In this document: positions 45,835 through 54,171 of the stretch, piece by piece | Layout of the letters: every line of letters begins with the position of its first letter | Numbering within the stretch: the first letter of the stretch is position 1 | Assembly (NCBI RefSeq): GCF_023094245.1 | Contig: NZ_JALMEW010000005.1 | Location: forward strand, 310,001-374,000 | Direction of reading: 5' to 3' | Source of the DNA: Halomonas getboli | GTDB lineage: Bacteria > Pseudomonadota > Gammaproteobacteria > Pseudomonadales > Halomonadaceae | DNA: 64,000 bases | The notes under the pieces: model-generated | Databases searched by the model: none | What the model was told of the DNA's origin: nothing | Seen by the model: the letters and a program-made list of their open reading frames with translations, nothing else | Translations under genes and position numbers: made by a program

Positions 45835-47433
45835 CTAGCCCAGCAGGCTGGTGCGCGAGGCCAGCCCGGCTTCCTCGGCGGCGCTGTCGGCCAGTGCGCG
45901 GCCGGCCTCGTCGTAGACGTGGAAGACGGCGCTGGCGCCGAGCTCGCGGATCGGCTCGATCTCCTCGGGGTATTCCACCACCGCGGTGATGCGCCCGGGA
46001 AAGTGGCGCGAACGCAGCTGCCGCAGGGCGGCCAGGTTACCGGCGTGGTGCGGCATGGCCAGCACCACCAGGCGCACCTCGGACGACATCAGCAACTTGT
46101 CCCAGAACTCCGAGTCCACGGCGTCGCCCTCGACGACGTTGAAGCCCATGGCGGTGAGGCGTTCGATGCTCTTGGGATTGCTGTCGATGCCCAGCACCTG
46201 CAGGCCGTATTCCTTCTGCAGCCGCCGGTAGACGCCCTTGCCGATGCGGCCCATGCCCAGCACCACCGCCTCGGCGTCGCCGACCTCGATGGGGCGGTCG
46301 CTGGGCGTCAGGTCATGCTCGTCGATCTCGGGCAGGCGCGGCTCCAGCCAGCGATAGAAGCGTTCGCCGACGCCGTTGACCACCGCCGAGGCGGCGAAGC
46401 TCAGCGCCACCGCCAGCGACAGCACCACCAGGAAGCTCTCCGGCAGCCAGCCCTTGGCGGTGGCGATGGCGCCGACGATCAGCCCGAACTCCGAGTAGTT
46501 GGTCAGGCTCAGGGCGGTCAGCACCGAGGTGCGGTGGCGCATGCGGAAGCGCATGAACACCAGCTGATAAAGCAGGCCCTTGAGCGGCAGCGCCAGCACC
46601 AGCAGCAGGGCGGCGCCGAGCAGCGCCCAGCTGGGCATGGCCGTCAGTCCCAGGCTGAGGAAGAAGCCCACCAGCAGCAGCTCCTTGAGGCTGAACATCG
46701 AACGCGCCAGGGCCTGGGCGGCGGGGTGGGGCGCCAGCAGCAGGCCGATGACCAGGGCGCCTAGATCGCCTTTGAGCCCCACCGCCGAGAACAGCGCATA
46801 GCCCAGCACCAGCGCCAGCAGCATGCCGAACAGCATCTGCATCTCGCCGTGGCCGAGGCGGTCGAGCAGCGCACGCAACGCCGGGGCCAGCGGGATCAGC
46901 AGCAGCAGCCCCAGCGCCCAGGGGCTCGGCAGGCTGCCGTTGGAGGCGGTGAGGAAGACGACGGCGAAGATGTCCTGCATGATCAGCACGCCGATGGCCA
47001 GGCGGCCGTAGGCGGTTTGGCTCTCGCTGCGCTTCTCCAGCACCTTGACCACGAACACCGTGCTGGAGAACGACAGCGCGAAGCCCAGCAGGGCCAGGGT
47101 CGGCCAGCCGGCCTCGGCCAGCAGCGGCAGGCCGAGTCCCTTCAGCAGCCCGAGCAGCGCCACCATGGCCAGGCTGGAGATCAGCATGTGTAGCGTGGCG
47201 CCGCCCCAGACGTCGCGCCGCAGCAGGGTGCGCACGTCGAGCTTGAGGCCGATGCTGAACAGCAGCAGGGTGACGCCGACATTGGCCACCAGCTCGAGCA
47301 ACGGGGTGGAGGAAAACCCCAGTGCGTTGAGCACGAACCCGCCGGCCAGGAAGCCCACCAGGGGCGGCAGGCGCAGGCACATGGCGGCGAGGCCGCCGAG
47401 GAAGGCTGCCAGGAGGTAGGCCGGTGCGATCAT
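45835..47433 (-). CDS. Cation:proton antiporter with TrkA-N domain (Kef/YbaL type)
   Basis: The 532-residue protein has a CPA2 antiporter membrane part (about 1-380, with PLVGFLAGGFVLNALG, LLLFSIGLKLDVRTLLRRDV and GFALSFSSTVFVVKVLEKRS) and a C-terminal RCK/TrkA-N domain (about 395-520) starting VVLGMGRIGKGVYRRL with LGIDSNPKSIERL. It probably exchanges K+ or Na+ for protons and is gated by a nucleotide. The ATG at 47433 follows AGGGAGT. Confidence 0.9.
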   Translation of the reverse strand: MIAPAYLLAAFLGGLAAMCLRLPPLVGFLAGGFVLNALGFSSTPLLELVANVGVTLLLFSIGLKLDVRTLLRRDVWGGATLHMLISSLAMVALLGLLKGLGLPLLAEAGWPTLALLGFALSFSSTVFVVKVLEKRSESQTAYGRLAIGVLIMQDIFAVVFLTASNGSLPSPWALGLLLLIPLAPALRALLDRLGHGEMQMLFGMLLALVLGYALFSAVGLKGDLGALVIGLLLAPHPAAQALARSMFSLKELLLVGFFLSLGLTAMPSWALLGAALLLVLALPLKGLLYQLVFMRFRMRHRTSVLTALSLTNYSEFGLIVGAIATAKGWLPESFLVVLSLAVALSFAASAVVNGVGERFYRWLEPRLPEIDEHDLTPSDRPIEVGDAEAVVLGMGRIGKGVYRRLQKEYGLQVLGIDSNPKSIERLTAMGFNVVEGDAVDSEFWDKLLMSSEVRLVVLAMPHHAGNLAALRQLRSRHFPGRITAVVEYPEEIEPIRELGASAVFHVYDEAGRALADSAAEEAGLASRTSLLG

Positions 47434-47582
47434 GACAACTCCCTGTGTCGTGAGGGTCGAAGGGTACCGAGAGAAGACAGATAGTGTAAGGACGTCATAG
47501 AGTGAATGGGATTCATCCATCGAGCATGCCGGCCGCGCGTGAAATGGCCATGACGAGGATCAAGGAGAAGGAACGTGAGACC

Positions 47583-48515
47583 ATGGTAACGCTGATCCTA
47601 AACGGCAAGTCGGCGCAGCTGCCGGCGGTCCGCCAGGCGGTCAATGCCTGTCGGGAGGCCGGTGCCGAGCTCGAGGTGAAGGTCACCTGGGAGGCGGGCG
47701 ACGCCGCCCGCATGGCCGAACAGGCGGGGCGCGACGGCGTCGGGCGGGTCATCGTCGGCGGCGGCGACGGCTCGATCAACGAGGCGGTCAACGGCCTGAT
47801 GCGGCTGCCGGCCGAGCGGCGTCCGGGGCTCGGCCTGCTGCCGCTGGGCAGCGCCAACGACCTGGCCAGCGCCCTGGGGCTGGCCCTGGAGCCTTTGGCC
47901 GCGCTGAAGGCGGCGCTGTCGCTGCCGCTGCATGCGGTGGACGTGCCTCGGCTCGATGACCAGTACTTCCTCAACATGGCCACCGGCGGCTTCGGCGCCG
48001 AGATCACCTCCTCGACGCCCAAGAGCCTGAAGCGGCTGCTGGGCGGCGGCGCCTACTCGCTGATCGGCGCGCTGAAGGCCTGGCAGTATCGGCCCTATCC
48101 AGCGCGGCTGTGCTGGGCGGAAGGTCAGCGCGAGGCGTCGCTGTTCGTGCTGGCGCTGGGCAACGGCACCCGCTCCGGCGGCGGCCAGCATCTGACCCCG
48201 GAGGCGCGCATCGACGATGGCCTGCTGGACGTGCTGATCCTGCGTGACTTCGCCTCGCTGCGCGACATGGCGGCGATGCGCCGCGAGCTGCAGCGCCGGC
48301 CGCGGGAGGGCACCTTCGTCGAGGCCTTCCGTACCGCCTGGCTCAGCGTCGAGGCCCATGGTGACCTGCCGCTGACCCTCGACGGCGAGCCCTGCCATCG
48401 CCGCGCCTTCCGGGTCGAGGTCACGCCGGGCGCGCTGTCGCTGGCGCTGCCGGACGACTGCCCGCTGCTGTCGGCGCCGGTGACTGGCCAGCCGGCGACG
48501 GCCGCGGCATCATGA
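47583..48515 (+). CDS. yegS: YegS-like lipid kinase (diacylglycerol kinase fold)
   Basis: The 310-residue protein starts [20 protein letters not shown] and has the nucleotide motif [18 protein letters not shown] at about 60-77, [18 protein letters not shown], and the C-terminal lobe motif [13 protein letters not shown]. It resembles YegS, which phosphorylates lipids such as phosphatidylglycerol in vitro. The ATG at 47583 is preceded by AAGGAGAAGGAACGTGAG. It may be cotranscribed with the VOC gene 28 bases downstream. Confidence 0.88.
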   Translation: MVTLILNGKSAQLPAVRQAVNACREAGAELEVKVTWEAGDAARMAEQAGRDGVGRVIVGGGDGSINEAVNGLMRLPAERRPGLGLLPLGSANDLASALGLALEPLAALKAALSLPLHAVDVPRLDDQYFLNMATGGFGAEITSSTPKSLKRLLGGGAYSLIGALKAWQYRPYPARLCWAEGQREASLFVLALGNGTRSGGGQHLTPEARIDDGLLDVLILRDFASLRDMAAMRRELQRRPREGTFVEAFRTAWLSVEAHGDLPLTLDGEPCHRRAFRVEVTPGALSLALPDDCPLLSAPVTGQPATAAAS

Positions 48516-48543
48516 AACCCTTCTGGCTCACGGAGGTGCATCC

Positions 48544-48972
48544 ATGTTGACTCCCTTTCATCTTGCCATGCCGGTGCGCGACCTGGACGAGGCACGGCGC
48601 TTCTACGGCGAACTGCTGGGCTGCCCCGAGGGGCGCAGCAGCGAGACCTGGATCGACTTCAACCTCTACGGCCACCAGTTCGTCTGCCATCTCGACCCTT
48701 CTCTCGGCGAGTCGCCGCGAGAGACCCATCGCAATCCGGTGGACGGCCACGGCGTGCCGGTGCCGCACTTCGGCGTGGTGCTGGAGATGGACGACTGGGA
48801 GGCGCTGGTCGACCGGCTCACCGCCGCCGGCGTCCGCTTCGAGATCGAGCCCTACGTGCGCTTCGCCGGCGAGCCGGGGGAGCAGGCCACGATGTTCTTC
48901 CGCGATCCCAGCGGCAATGCCATCGAGTTCAAGGCCTTCCGCGATATCGACGGCCAGCTGTTCGCGCGCTGA
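48544..48972 (+). CDS. VOC-family (glyoxalase/dioxygenase fold) protein
   Basis: The 142-residue protein has the VOC start [20 protein letters not shown], a first metal-ligand His in the early strand, [20 protein letters not shown] in the second module, and the closing [15 protein letters not shown] with the usual Glu ligand. It resembles small dioxygenase-like VOC proteins with no assigned substrate. GGAGGTG precedes the ATG. Confidence 0.85.
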   Translation: MLTPFHLAMPVRDLDEARRFYGELLGCPEGRSSETWIDFNLYGHQFVCHLDPSLGESPRETHRNPVDGHGVPVPHFGVVLEMDDWEALVDRLTAAGVRFEIEPYVRFAGEPGEQATMFFRDPSGNAIEFKAFRDIDGQLFAR

Positions 48973-49038
48973 CGCGCCTTGCGGCGCCGGGTCCCCTTTG
49001 GTGCAATGACACGACACCCATTTATGAGAAGGAAGGCC

Positions 49039-49824
49039 ATGATCCCCTGGAAACCGCTCGTCCTGGCGGTCACGCTCGCCCTGGCAGGCTGTGGCAACGA
49101 CGAGGGCGAACCGAGCGGCGAGACCGCGCCCGCCGGCGACACGACGAGCGCGGCGCCCGTTGCTGATGAGGGGAACGCCTCTCAGGCCGCCGCCACGGCG
49201 GAACCGAGCCAGAGCGACCAAGCCGAGGCGGCGTCCGGCGCCGATGCGTCCGTCGAGGCAGACATGCCTGCCGGGGACGCGTCGGCCACGCCGGATGCCG
49301 CGGCCGAGGAGGCCGCGCCGGCCGGCGTGCCCGAGACTGCCGACGCCGTGCCCTCGGGCGAGATGGCGCCACCCTCCGAGCAGGAAACCGATGCCGAGGT
49401 CGAGCAGATCCTGCAGGACACCGAGCGTCGCTTCGAGGAGGCCAAGCAGAACATCGACAGCCAGTACGAGGAAGTGTCGCGGCAGGCACCCGACGAGGTG
49501 TCATCAGGCGAAGCGTCGCCCGGCGAGACGTTGCCCGGCGAGACGTCGCTGCCGGAGACGGACGCGACGGAGGCGAGCCCGCTGGACGATGCCCTCGGGA
49601 CCGAGCCGATGTCGACCGACGGCCTCGCGCCGAGCTCCGACCCCGAGGTCGAGGCGATTCTGCAGGAGACGGAGCGCCGCTTCGAGGAGGCCAGCCGCAA
49701 GATCGACGAGCAGTTCGAGCAGGCCGAGCAGGGCGTGCCCAGCGAGATCCGTGAATCGACTCGTGTGCCGCAGGAGGAGGGTGCAGTCGCCGATGGCGAG
49801 ACCTCCGGCAGCGACTCGCCCTGA
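49039..49824 (+). CDS. Acidic lipoprotein with a duplicated helical motif
   Basis: The 261-residue protein has a lipoprotein signal with lipobox LALAGC (Cys at about 17), then a long low-complexity region rich in Glu, Ala, Ser, Thr and Pro. Two copies of a 27-residue helical motif are seen, at about 132-160 (EVEQILQDTERRFEEAKQNI) and 214-240 (EVEAILQETERRFEEASRKI). The composition fits an extended periplasmic protein of a halophile. No known domain is recognised. GAGAAGGAAG precedes the ATG at 49039; an upstream in-frame extension would bury the signal peptide. Confidence 0.75.
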   Translation: MIPWKPLVLAVTLALAGCGNDEGEPSGETAPAGDTTSAAPVADEGNASQAAATAEPSQSDQAEAASGADASVEADMPAGDASATPDAAAEEAAPAGVPETADAVPSGEMAPPSEQETDAEVEQILQDTERRFEEAKQNIDSQYEEVSRQAPDEVSSGEASPGETLPGETSLPETDATEASPLDDALGTEPMSTDGLAPSSDPEVEAILQETERRFEEASRKIDEQFEQAEQGVPSEIRESTRVPQEEGAVADGETSGSDSP

Positions 49825-49835
49825 TCGGGGCCACG

Positions 49836-49866
49836 AAAAAGGCCCGCCGTAAGGCGGGCCTTCTTC
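49836..49866. terminator. Terminator between the lipoprotein and cold-shock genes
   Basis: AAGGCCCGCC / GGCGGGCCTT with A tract on the left and TTCTTCTT on the right suits both converging genes. A second hairpin, CGACCCG / CGGGTCG, lies at 49871-49897. Confidence 0.85.
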
Positions 49867-49916
49867 TTATCGACCCGCCGGCGATACCGACGGGTCGATC
49901 GTCGTGTCGGTCGAGA

Positions 49917-50123
49917 TTACTCGGCGACGCGAACGTTGGAGGCCTGAAGGCCTTTCTTTCCCTGAGTCACTTCGAAGGAGACCTTCTGGCCGTCCTGCAG
50001 GGACTTGAAGCCTTCAGCCTGGATTTCGGAGAAGTGGACGAACAGGTCATCGCCGCCGTCTTCCGGAGAGATGAAGCCGTAGCCCTTGGTGTCGTTGAAC
50101 CACTTGACAGTGCCAGTTGCCAT
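49917..50123 (-). CDS. Cold-shock domain protein (CspA family)
   Basis: The 68-residue protein is a single cold-shock domain with both RNA-binding motifs, [11 protein letters not shown] (RNP1) and DLFVHFSEI (RNP2), starting [12 protein letters not shown]. It binds single-stranded nucleic acids and acts as an RNA chaperone. The gene has a long leader and a predicted promoter about 165 bases upstream, a layout known for cspA-type genes. Whether it is cold-induced cannot be seen from the sequence. Confidence 0.95.
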   Translation of the reverse strand: MATGTVKWFNDTKGYGFISPEDGGDDLFVHFSEIQAEGFKSLQDGQKVSFEVTQGKKGLQASNVRVAE

Positions 50124-50287
50124 TGTCGATTTCCTTAACTAGCTAATATATGATGCTGGGCCGTGTTGGCCGCCAGTGCGGCACGAGCCCGTCTTGCGTG
50201 GGCAGACAAAGAAGAAGTGCGCACCGGGTGCATCGAAAGGAATCGAAGTACAACTGACGACTTTCTACTTGCTAACCTACGCAGCGG

Positions 50288-50316
50288 ATAGTGCATCAGC
50301 ACCAGGGTTGCGTCAA
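50288..50316 (-). promoter_or_regulatory. Predicted sigma70-type promoter of the cold-shock gene
   Basis: On the minus strand TTGACG, a 17-base spacer and CACTAT form a promoter-like element. Transcription from about 50281 would give a leader of roughly 158 bases. The -10 matches only three of six consensus bases. Confidence 0.45.
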
Positions 50317-50417
50317 CATCGTGGCGCAGTGAAACTGGTGCCTCCGCCCGCTAGGTCAATGTAGCCACTCCCTTCTCCGGCGTCCAGCGACCTCAAGGGC
50401 ATCGACGAGACTTTTCC

Positions 50418-50843
50418 ATGGAACACACACGTATCGCGTCCCAGGATACCCACAGCAAGGTGATCGGCTATCTGCTGTGGCTGTTCGGCTTCCTCGGCGC
50501 GCACCGCTTCTACTACGGCAAGCCGGTCACCGGCACGATCTGGTTCTTCACCTTCGGACTGCTGGGCATCGGCTGGCTGATCGATCTGTTCCTGATCCCG
50601 TCCATGGATCGCCAGGCCGATCTGCGCTTCCAGGCCGGGCCGACCAACTACACCCTGGCCTGGCTGCTGCTCACCTTCCTCGGCGTCTTCGGCGTGCACC
50701 GACTCTATCTCGGCAAGTGGATCACCGGCCTGATCTACCTGTGCACCTTCGGACTGTTCGGACTGGGCGTGCTCTACGATTTCTGGACGCTCAACGACCA
50801 GATATCGATGCGCCACGCCAAGCGCGGCGTGTTCGGCGGCTGA
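50418..50843 (+). CDS. TM2-domain membrane protein with two TM2 units
   Basis: The 141-residue protein holds two TM2 units: VIGYLLWLFGFLGAHRFYYG with GTIWFFTFGLLGIGWLIDLF, then WLLLTFLGVFGVHRLYLGKW with GLIYLCTFGLFGLGVLYDFW. Each is a pair of helices with a short turn and a conserved Asp at the end. The function of bacterial TM2 proteins is not known. The next gene starts 7 bases after the stop. Confidence 0.9.
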   Translation: MEHTRIASQDTHSKVIGYLLWLFGFLGAHRFYYGKPVTGTIWFFTFGLLGIGWLIDLFLIPSMDRQADLRFQAGPTNYTLAWLLLTFLGVFGVHRLYLGKWITGLIYLCTFGLFGLGVLYDFWTLNDQISMRHAKRGVFGG

Positions 50844-50850
50844 GGGCGGC

Positions 50851-51498
50851 ATGATGTGGTTCGACGCGCAATTCTGGCCCTTTCTGGTGGCCATCACCCT
50901 GCTCAGCATCACGCCGGGGGTAGACACCCTGCTGGTGATCCGCAACACCGCCCGAGGCGGCCTGCGGGACGGCGTGCTGACCAGCCTGGCCATCTGCGCC
51001 GGGCTGTTCGTGCATGCCACCGTCTCGGCGCTGGGCATCTCGCTGATCCTGCTGCAGTCGGCCTGGGCCTTCGGCGTGCTCAAGCTGGCCGGCGCCGCCT
51101 ACCTGATCTGGCTGGGCATCGCCAGCCTGGGCGCGGCGCGGCGCGGTCAGGGGCTGCCGGTCGGAGCGGTCGACGGCGAGCGGCGGCGAGTATCGGCCTG
51201 GCGGCCGCTGCGCGAAGGGCTACTGTCCAACGTGCTCAACCCCAAGACGGTGGTCTTCTACATGGCCTTCCTGCCGCAGTTCATCGCCCCCGGCGATCCG
51301 GCCCTGGCCAAGTCGCTGTGGCTCGCCGGCGTGCACTTCGTGATCGCCAACGTGTGGCAGATCGCCGTGGTACTGCTGGTCGGCCGCGCCGGCCGCTGGC
51401 TGGCGAGCCCGGCGCTGTCGCGCTGGCTCAACGGCCTCACCGGTGGCGTGCTGGTGGCCTTCGGCGCCAAGCTGGCGCTGACCAGGGCGCCGGCGTAA
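50851..51498 (+). CDS. LysE-family exporter (RhtB type)
   Basis: The 215-residue protein has about six membrane segments and the LysE/RhtB start FLVAITLLSITPGVDTLLVI with the conserved Pro-Gly. AYLIWLGIASL and the motif GLLSNVLNPKTVVFYMAFLP are also typical. Members export amino acids or related compounds. Two ATG codons (50851, 50854) are possible. It follows the TM2 gene closely, so the two may be cotranscribed. The substrate is unknown. Confidence 0.9.
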   Translation: MMWFDAQFWPFLVAITLLSITPGVDTLLVIRNTARGGLRDGVLTSLAICAGLFVHATVSALGISLILLQSAWAFGVLKLAGAAYLIWLGIASLGAARRGQGLPVGAVDGERRRVSAWRPLREGLLSNVLNPKTVVFYMAFLPQFIAPGDPALAKSLWLAGVHFVIANVWQIAVVLLVGRAGRWLASPALSRWLNGLTGGVLVAFGAKLALTRAPA

Positions 51499-51658
51499 GT
51501 GAGGAGTGAGAGGTAAGGAGTGAGAGGTAAGGAGTGAGAGGTAAGGAGAAGGCGGAAGCCTTGCCTTTGTTCCTAACACCTCACCCCCTGTTCACCTCGC
51601 GCCTCGCGCCTCGCACCTCGCCCCTCACACCTCGCCCCTCACACCTCGCCCCTCACCA
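51499..51658. repeat. Long intergenic inverted repeat of purine-rich direct repeats
   Basis: The left arm (51499-51557) holds about three copies of a 14-base unit GTGAGAGGTAAGGA. The right arm (51590-51658) holds CACCTCGCCCCTCA-type units. The arms are imperfectly complementary. The element fills the gap between lysE and the converging lytic transglycosylase gene and may work as a two-way terminator. It resembles the elements at 4622-4700 and 7417-7500 in design. Confidence 0.65.
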
Positions 51659-51659
51659 T

Positions 51660-53612
51660 CTACCTCCTGGCCAGCAGCGAGCCGTTGTACTCGCCGCTGC
51701 GCTCCGCCTCGGTCAGCAGCGACACGCCGCGGGCGTCGCCGCCGTTGGCCAGGCTCTCGAAGATCACCCGGTAGGCCAGCACTGCCTGCACGTAGTGGCG
51801 CGTCTCGCGGAACGGGATCGACTCGACGAACAGGTCGAACTGCTGGGGCGCGTCGCGGAGCCAGCGGTCGACCCGACGCGGGCCGGCGTTGTAGGCCGCC
51901 GTGGCGGCCAGGCGGTTGCCGCGATAGCGTTCCAGCATCTCGCCGATATAGGCGCTGCCCAGGCGGATATTGGTCGAGGGCTCGAGCAGCCCGAAGCGGC
52001 CCGGGTCCGCGATGCCGAGCTGGCGGCTGACCTGGGTGGCGGTGCCCGGCATCAGCTGCATCAGGCCTCGGGCGCCGACCGGCGACAGGGCGTCGGGGTT
52101 ATAGGCGCTCTCGCGGCGAGCGATGCCCATCAGCAGGTAGGGGTCGACGTCGTTGACGCGGCCCCAGCGCAGGAAATCGTCGCGGTAGGCTTCGGGGAAG
52201 CGCCATTCGAGGGCGTCCCACAGCCGGGCGGCGATGGTGGTCTGTACCAGCCGGGCGGGCCAGCCGCGGCGCGCCGCGTAGTCGGCCATGGCCATGGCCT
52301 GCTGGGGCATGGCGCGGGCGGCGGCGGCGTACCACTCGCTGCTGGCCAGTCCCGGCTCGTCGATGCGCAGCAGCGCCTCGGCGCGGCGTACCGCCGGCAG
52401 GCGGCCGATCTCGCGGCGACGGGCCTCGTCGACCGAGGTGTCGGCCTGGTTCAGGGCGTAGGGCTGGCCGAGGTGATCGGCGGCGGCGAAGCCGTAGAAG
52501 CTGCGCTGATCGGCGGCGCGGGCGTAGGCCGCTTTCGCGCCCGCGGCGTCGCCGAGCTGTTCCTTGGCGCGCGCCTGCCAGTACTGCCAGCGGGCCTCGC
52601 TGGCCTCTTCCGCGGGCAGGCGGCCGGCCCAGTCCAGCACGCCGGCCCAGTCGCGATCGGCCAGGGCGACCCGGATGCGCAGCACGGTGAGGTCGGTGTC
52701 GTCGAGGCGCGGCAGCACGCCGTCGACCCAGCCGCGGTTGGGCGCGACGTCGCGCACCAGCGAGTAGAAGGCCAGGTCGTGTTCGATGGCGTGGCGATGG
52801 GCGTCGTCGATGGCCAACCGCGACGACAGCTGCTGCCAGGCTGCCAGCGCCGCCTCGGTGTCGGCGCGGGTGTAGTCATGCATGGCGGCGGCGAACAGCG
52901 CGCCGCTGCCGCGACAGCCCGGGCCGATGCAGCTCGGCACTCGGGTGATCGCCGAGATGTCGTCGTCGATACGTTCCAGGGCGGCGCGGGCGCCGCGCCA
53001 GTCGTCGCCCAGCTGGCGGCCGAGGTAGCTCACCATGCCGCTTTCGCCGGCCTGCCAGGCCAGGGTGAGACGCTCCCAGACCTGCTCGGGGCCGATCTCG
53101 CCGCGCTCGCGCAGGGCGTTGAACAGCGGGTCGCAGGCGTCGGGCTGGGAGTGCCCGACCCGCCACAGTTCACGGCCGCCCTCGGCGGCCGCCGCCGGGT
53201 CGCTGCCGAGCAGGGCGGTATAGTAGTAACACTGGCGCTCGGTGCCGCGGGGCTTGCCGTCGGCCACCGCCAGCAGCGCCTGGTAGCGGCCGGCCTCGCC
53301 GTAGGCCGAGATGGCCTGGCCACGCATCCAGCCGGCCAGCGGCGAGTCGGCGTTGGCGTCGATGAAGGCCTGCACGTCGTGCACGGTGGCGCCAGGCAGC
53401 CGCGCCTTGAGGCGGTGGTAGTCGACGTAGCCGGCCAGCACGTGATCGGCGATGGCGGCCCGGTCGATGTCCTGCCAATCCTTGGCCCGCGCCGCCTGGA
53501 GGGCGTCGCGCATGGCACCATCGGTGGACTGGGTCTGGCCGACCGATGGCAGACACAGCAGCGCGGCGGTCAGCATAAGCTTCCAGGGCATGCGGAATGG
53601 GGTGCTGGGCAT
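51660..53612 (-). CDS. slt: Soluble lytic murein transglycosylase
   Basis: The 650-residue periplasmic enzyme has a signal peptide (MPWKLMLTAALLCLPSVGQT), a long alpha-helical U-shaped region (about 30-470), and a C-terminal lysozyme-like domain. The catalytic Glu501 is in ARRESAYNPDALSPVGARGL, followed by MQLMPGTA and AAYNAGPRRVDRWL. It cleaves glycan strands with formation of 1,6-anhydro-muramic acid. GAGAGG precedes the ATG at 53612; another in-frame ATG at 53591 has no such site. Confidence 0.94.
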   Translation of the reverse strand: MPSTPFRMPWKLMLTAALLCLPSVGQTQSTDGAMRDALQAARAKDWQDIDRAAIADHVLAGYVDYHRLKARLPGATVHDVQAFIDANADSPLAGWMRGQAISAYGEAGRYQALLAVADGKPRGTERQCYYYTALLGSDPAAAAEGGRELWRVGHSQPDACDPLFNALRERGEIGPEQVWERLTLAWQAGESGMVSYLGRQLGDDWRGARAALERIDDDISAITRVPSCIGPGCRGSGALFAAAMHDYTRADTEAALAAWQQLSSRLAIDDAHRHAIEHDLAFYSLVRDVAPNRGWVDGVLPRLDDTDLTVLRIRVALADRDWAGVLDWAGRLPAEEASEARWQYWQARAKEQLGDAAGAKAAYARAADQRSFYGFAAADHLGQPYALNQADTSVDEARRREIGRLPAVRRAEALLRIDEPGLASSEWYAAAARAMPQQAMAMADYAARRGWPARLVQTTIAARLWDALEWRFPEAYRDDFLRWGRVNDVDPYLLMGIARRESAYNPDALSPVGARGLMQLMPGTATQVSRQLGIADPGRFGLLEPSTNIRLGSAYIGEMLERYRGNRLAATAAYNAGPRRVDRWLRDAPQQFDLFVESIPFRETRHYVQAVLAYRVIFESLANGGDARGVSLLTEAERSGEYNGSLLARR

Positions 53613-53766
53613 CGTGTCGCCTCTCGCAGGTGTACGGTGAGCGGGCCCTCATGGTCGCCCATGGCGCGGCGCTTGAGTAGTGTCTCCCGGGGCCGACGGC
53701 TGGCATTGTGCCGGAACACTCCTCATTCTTTAGCGATGAATCCGCGACTCGGCAAGGAGAACGCCC

Positions 53767-54084
53767 ATGGCCCGCCCCGATGGTTCCCCGCCGCTCACGC
53801 GCCTCAAGCGCCGCGCCGGCGTCTTCCTGCGCATGCGCCGCGCCCTGCGCTGGTTCCCGCCGATGCTGGCCGACGTGGCGCGCGGCCGCTATCGCCCGGT
53901 GCCCTGGCCGGCGCTGGGCTGGATGCTGGCCGCCCTGGTCTATCTGATCTCGCCGCTGGATCTGATTCCGGACATGCTGCTGGCGGTGGGGCTGGTCGAT
54001 GACGCCATGATCGTCGGCTGGCTGCTGACCCGGGTCGACCGGGCGCTTACGGACTATCGCACCTGGCGCGAGACAGACGGTTGA
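53767..54084 (+). CDS. YkvA-family (DUF1232) membrane protein
   Basis: The 105-residue protein has a basic N-terminus and the DUF1232 hallmark ALVYLISPLDLIPDMLLAVG followed by LVDDAMIVGWLL. The domain is short and its function is not known. CAAGGAGAA precedes the ATG. It is upstream of htpG but has no obvious role in common with it. Confidence 0.87.
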   Translation: MARPDGSPPLTRLKRRAGVFLRMRRALRWFPPMLADVARGRYRPVPWPALGWMLAALVYLISPLDLIPDMLLAVGLVDDAMIVGWLLTRVDRALTDYRTWRETDG

Positions 54085-54171
54085 AAAACCAACGCCGGTC
54101 CCCATATCGACGGTATCCAAGCAACGGGTGGCCTCGCCACCGCCGAACCGTCGACAAGGGGTCCGCAAGAG

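Noticed and set aside
51499-51658. CRISPR array
   Set aside because: The short units are contiguous, vary, and have no spacers. No cas genes are present anywhere in the window.
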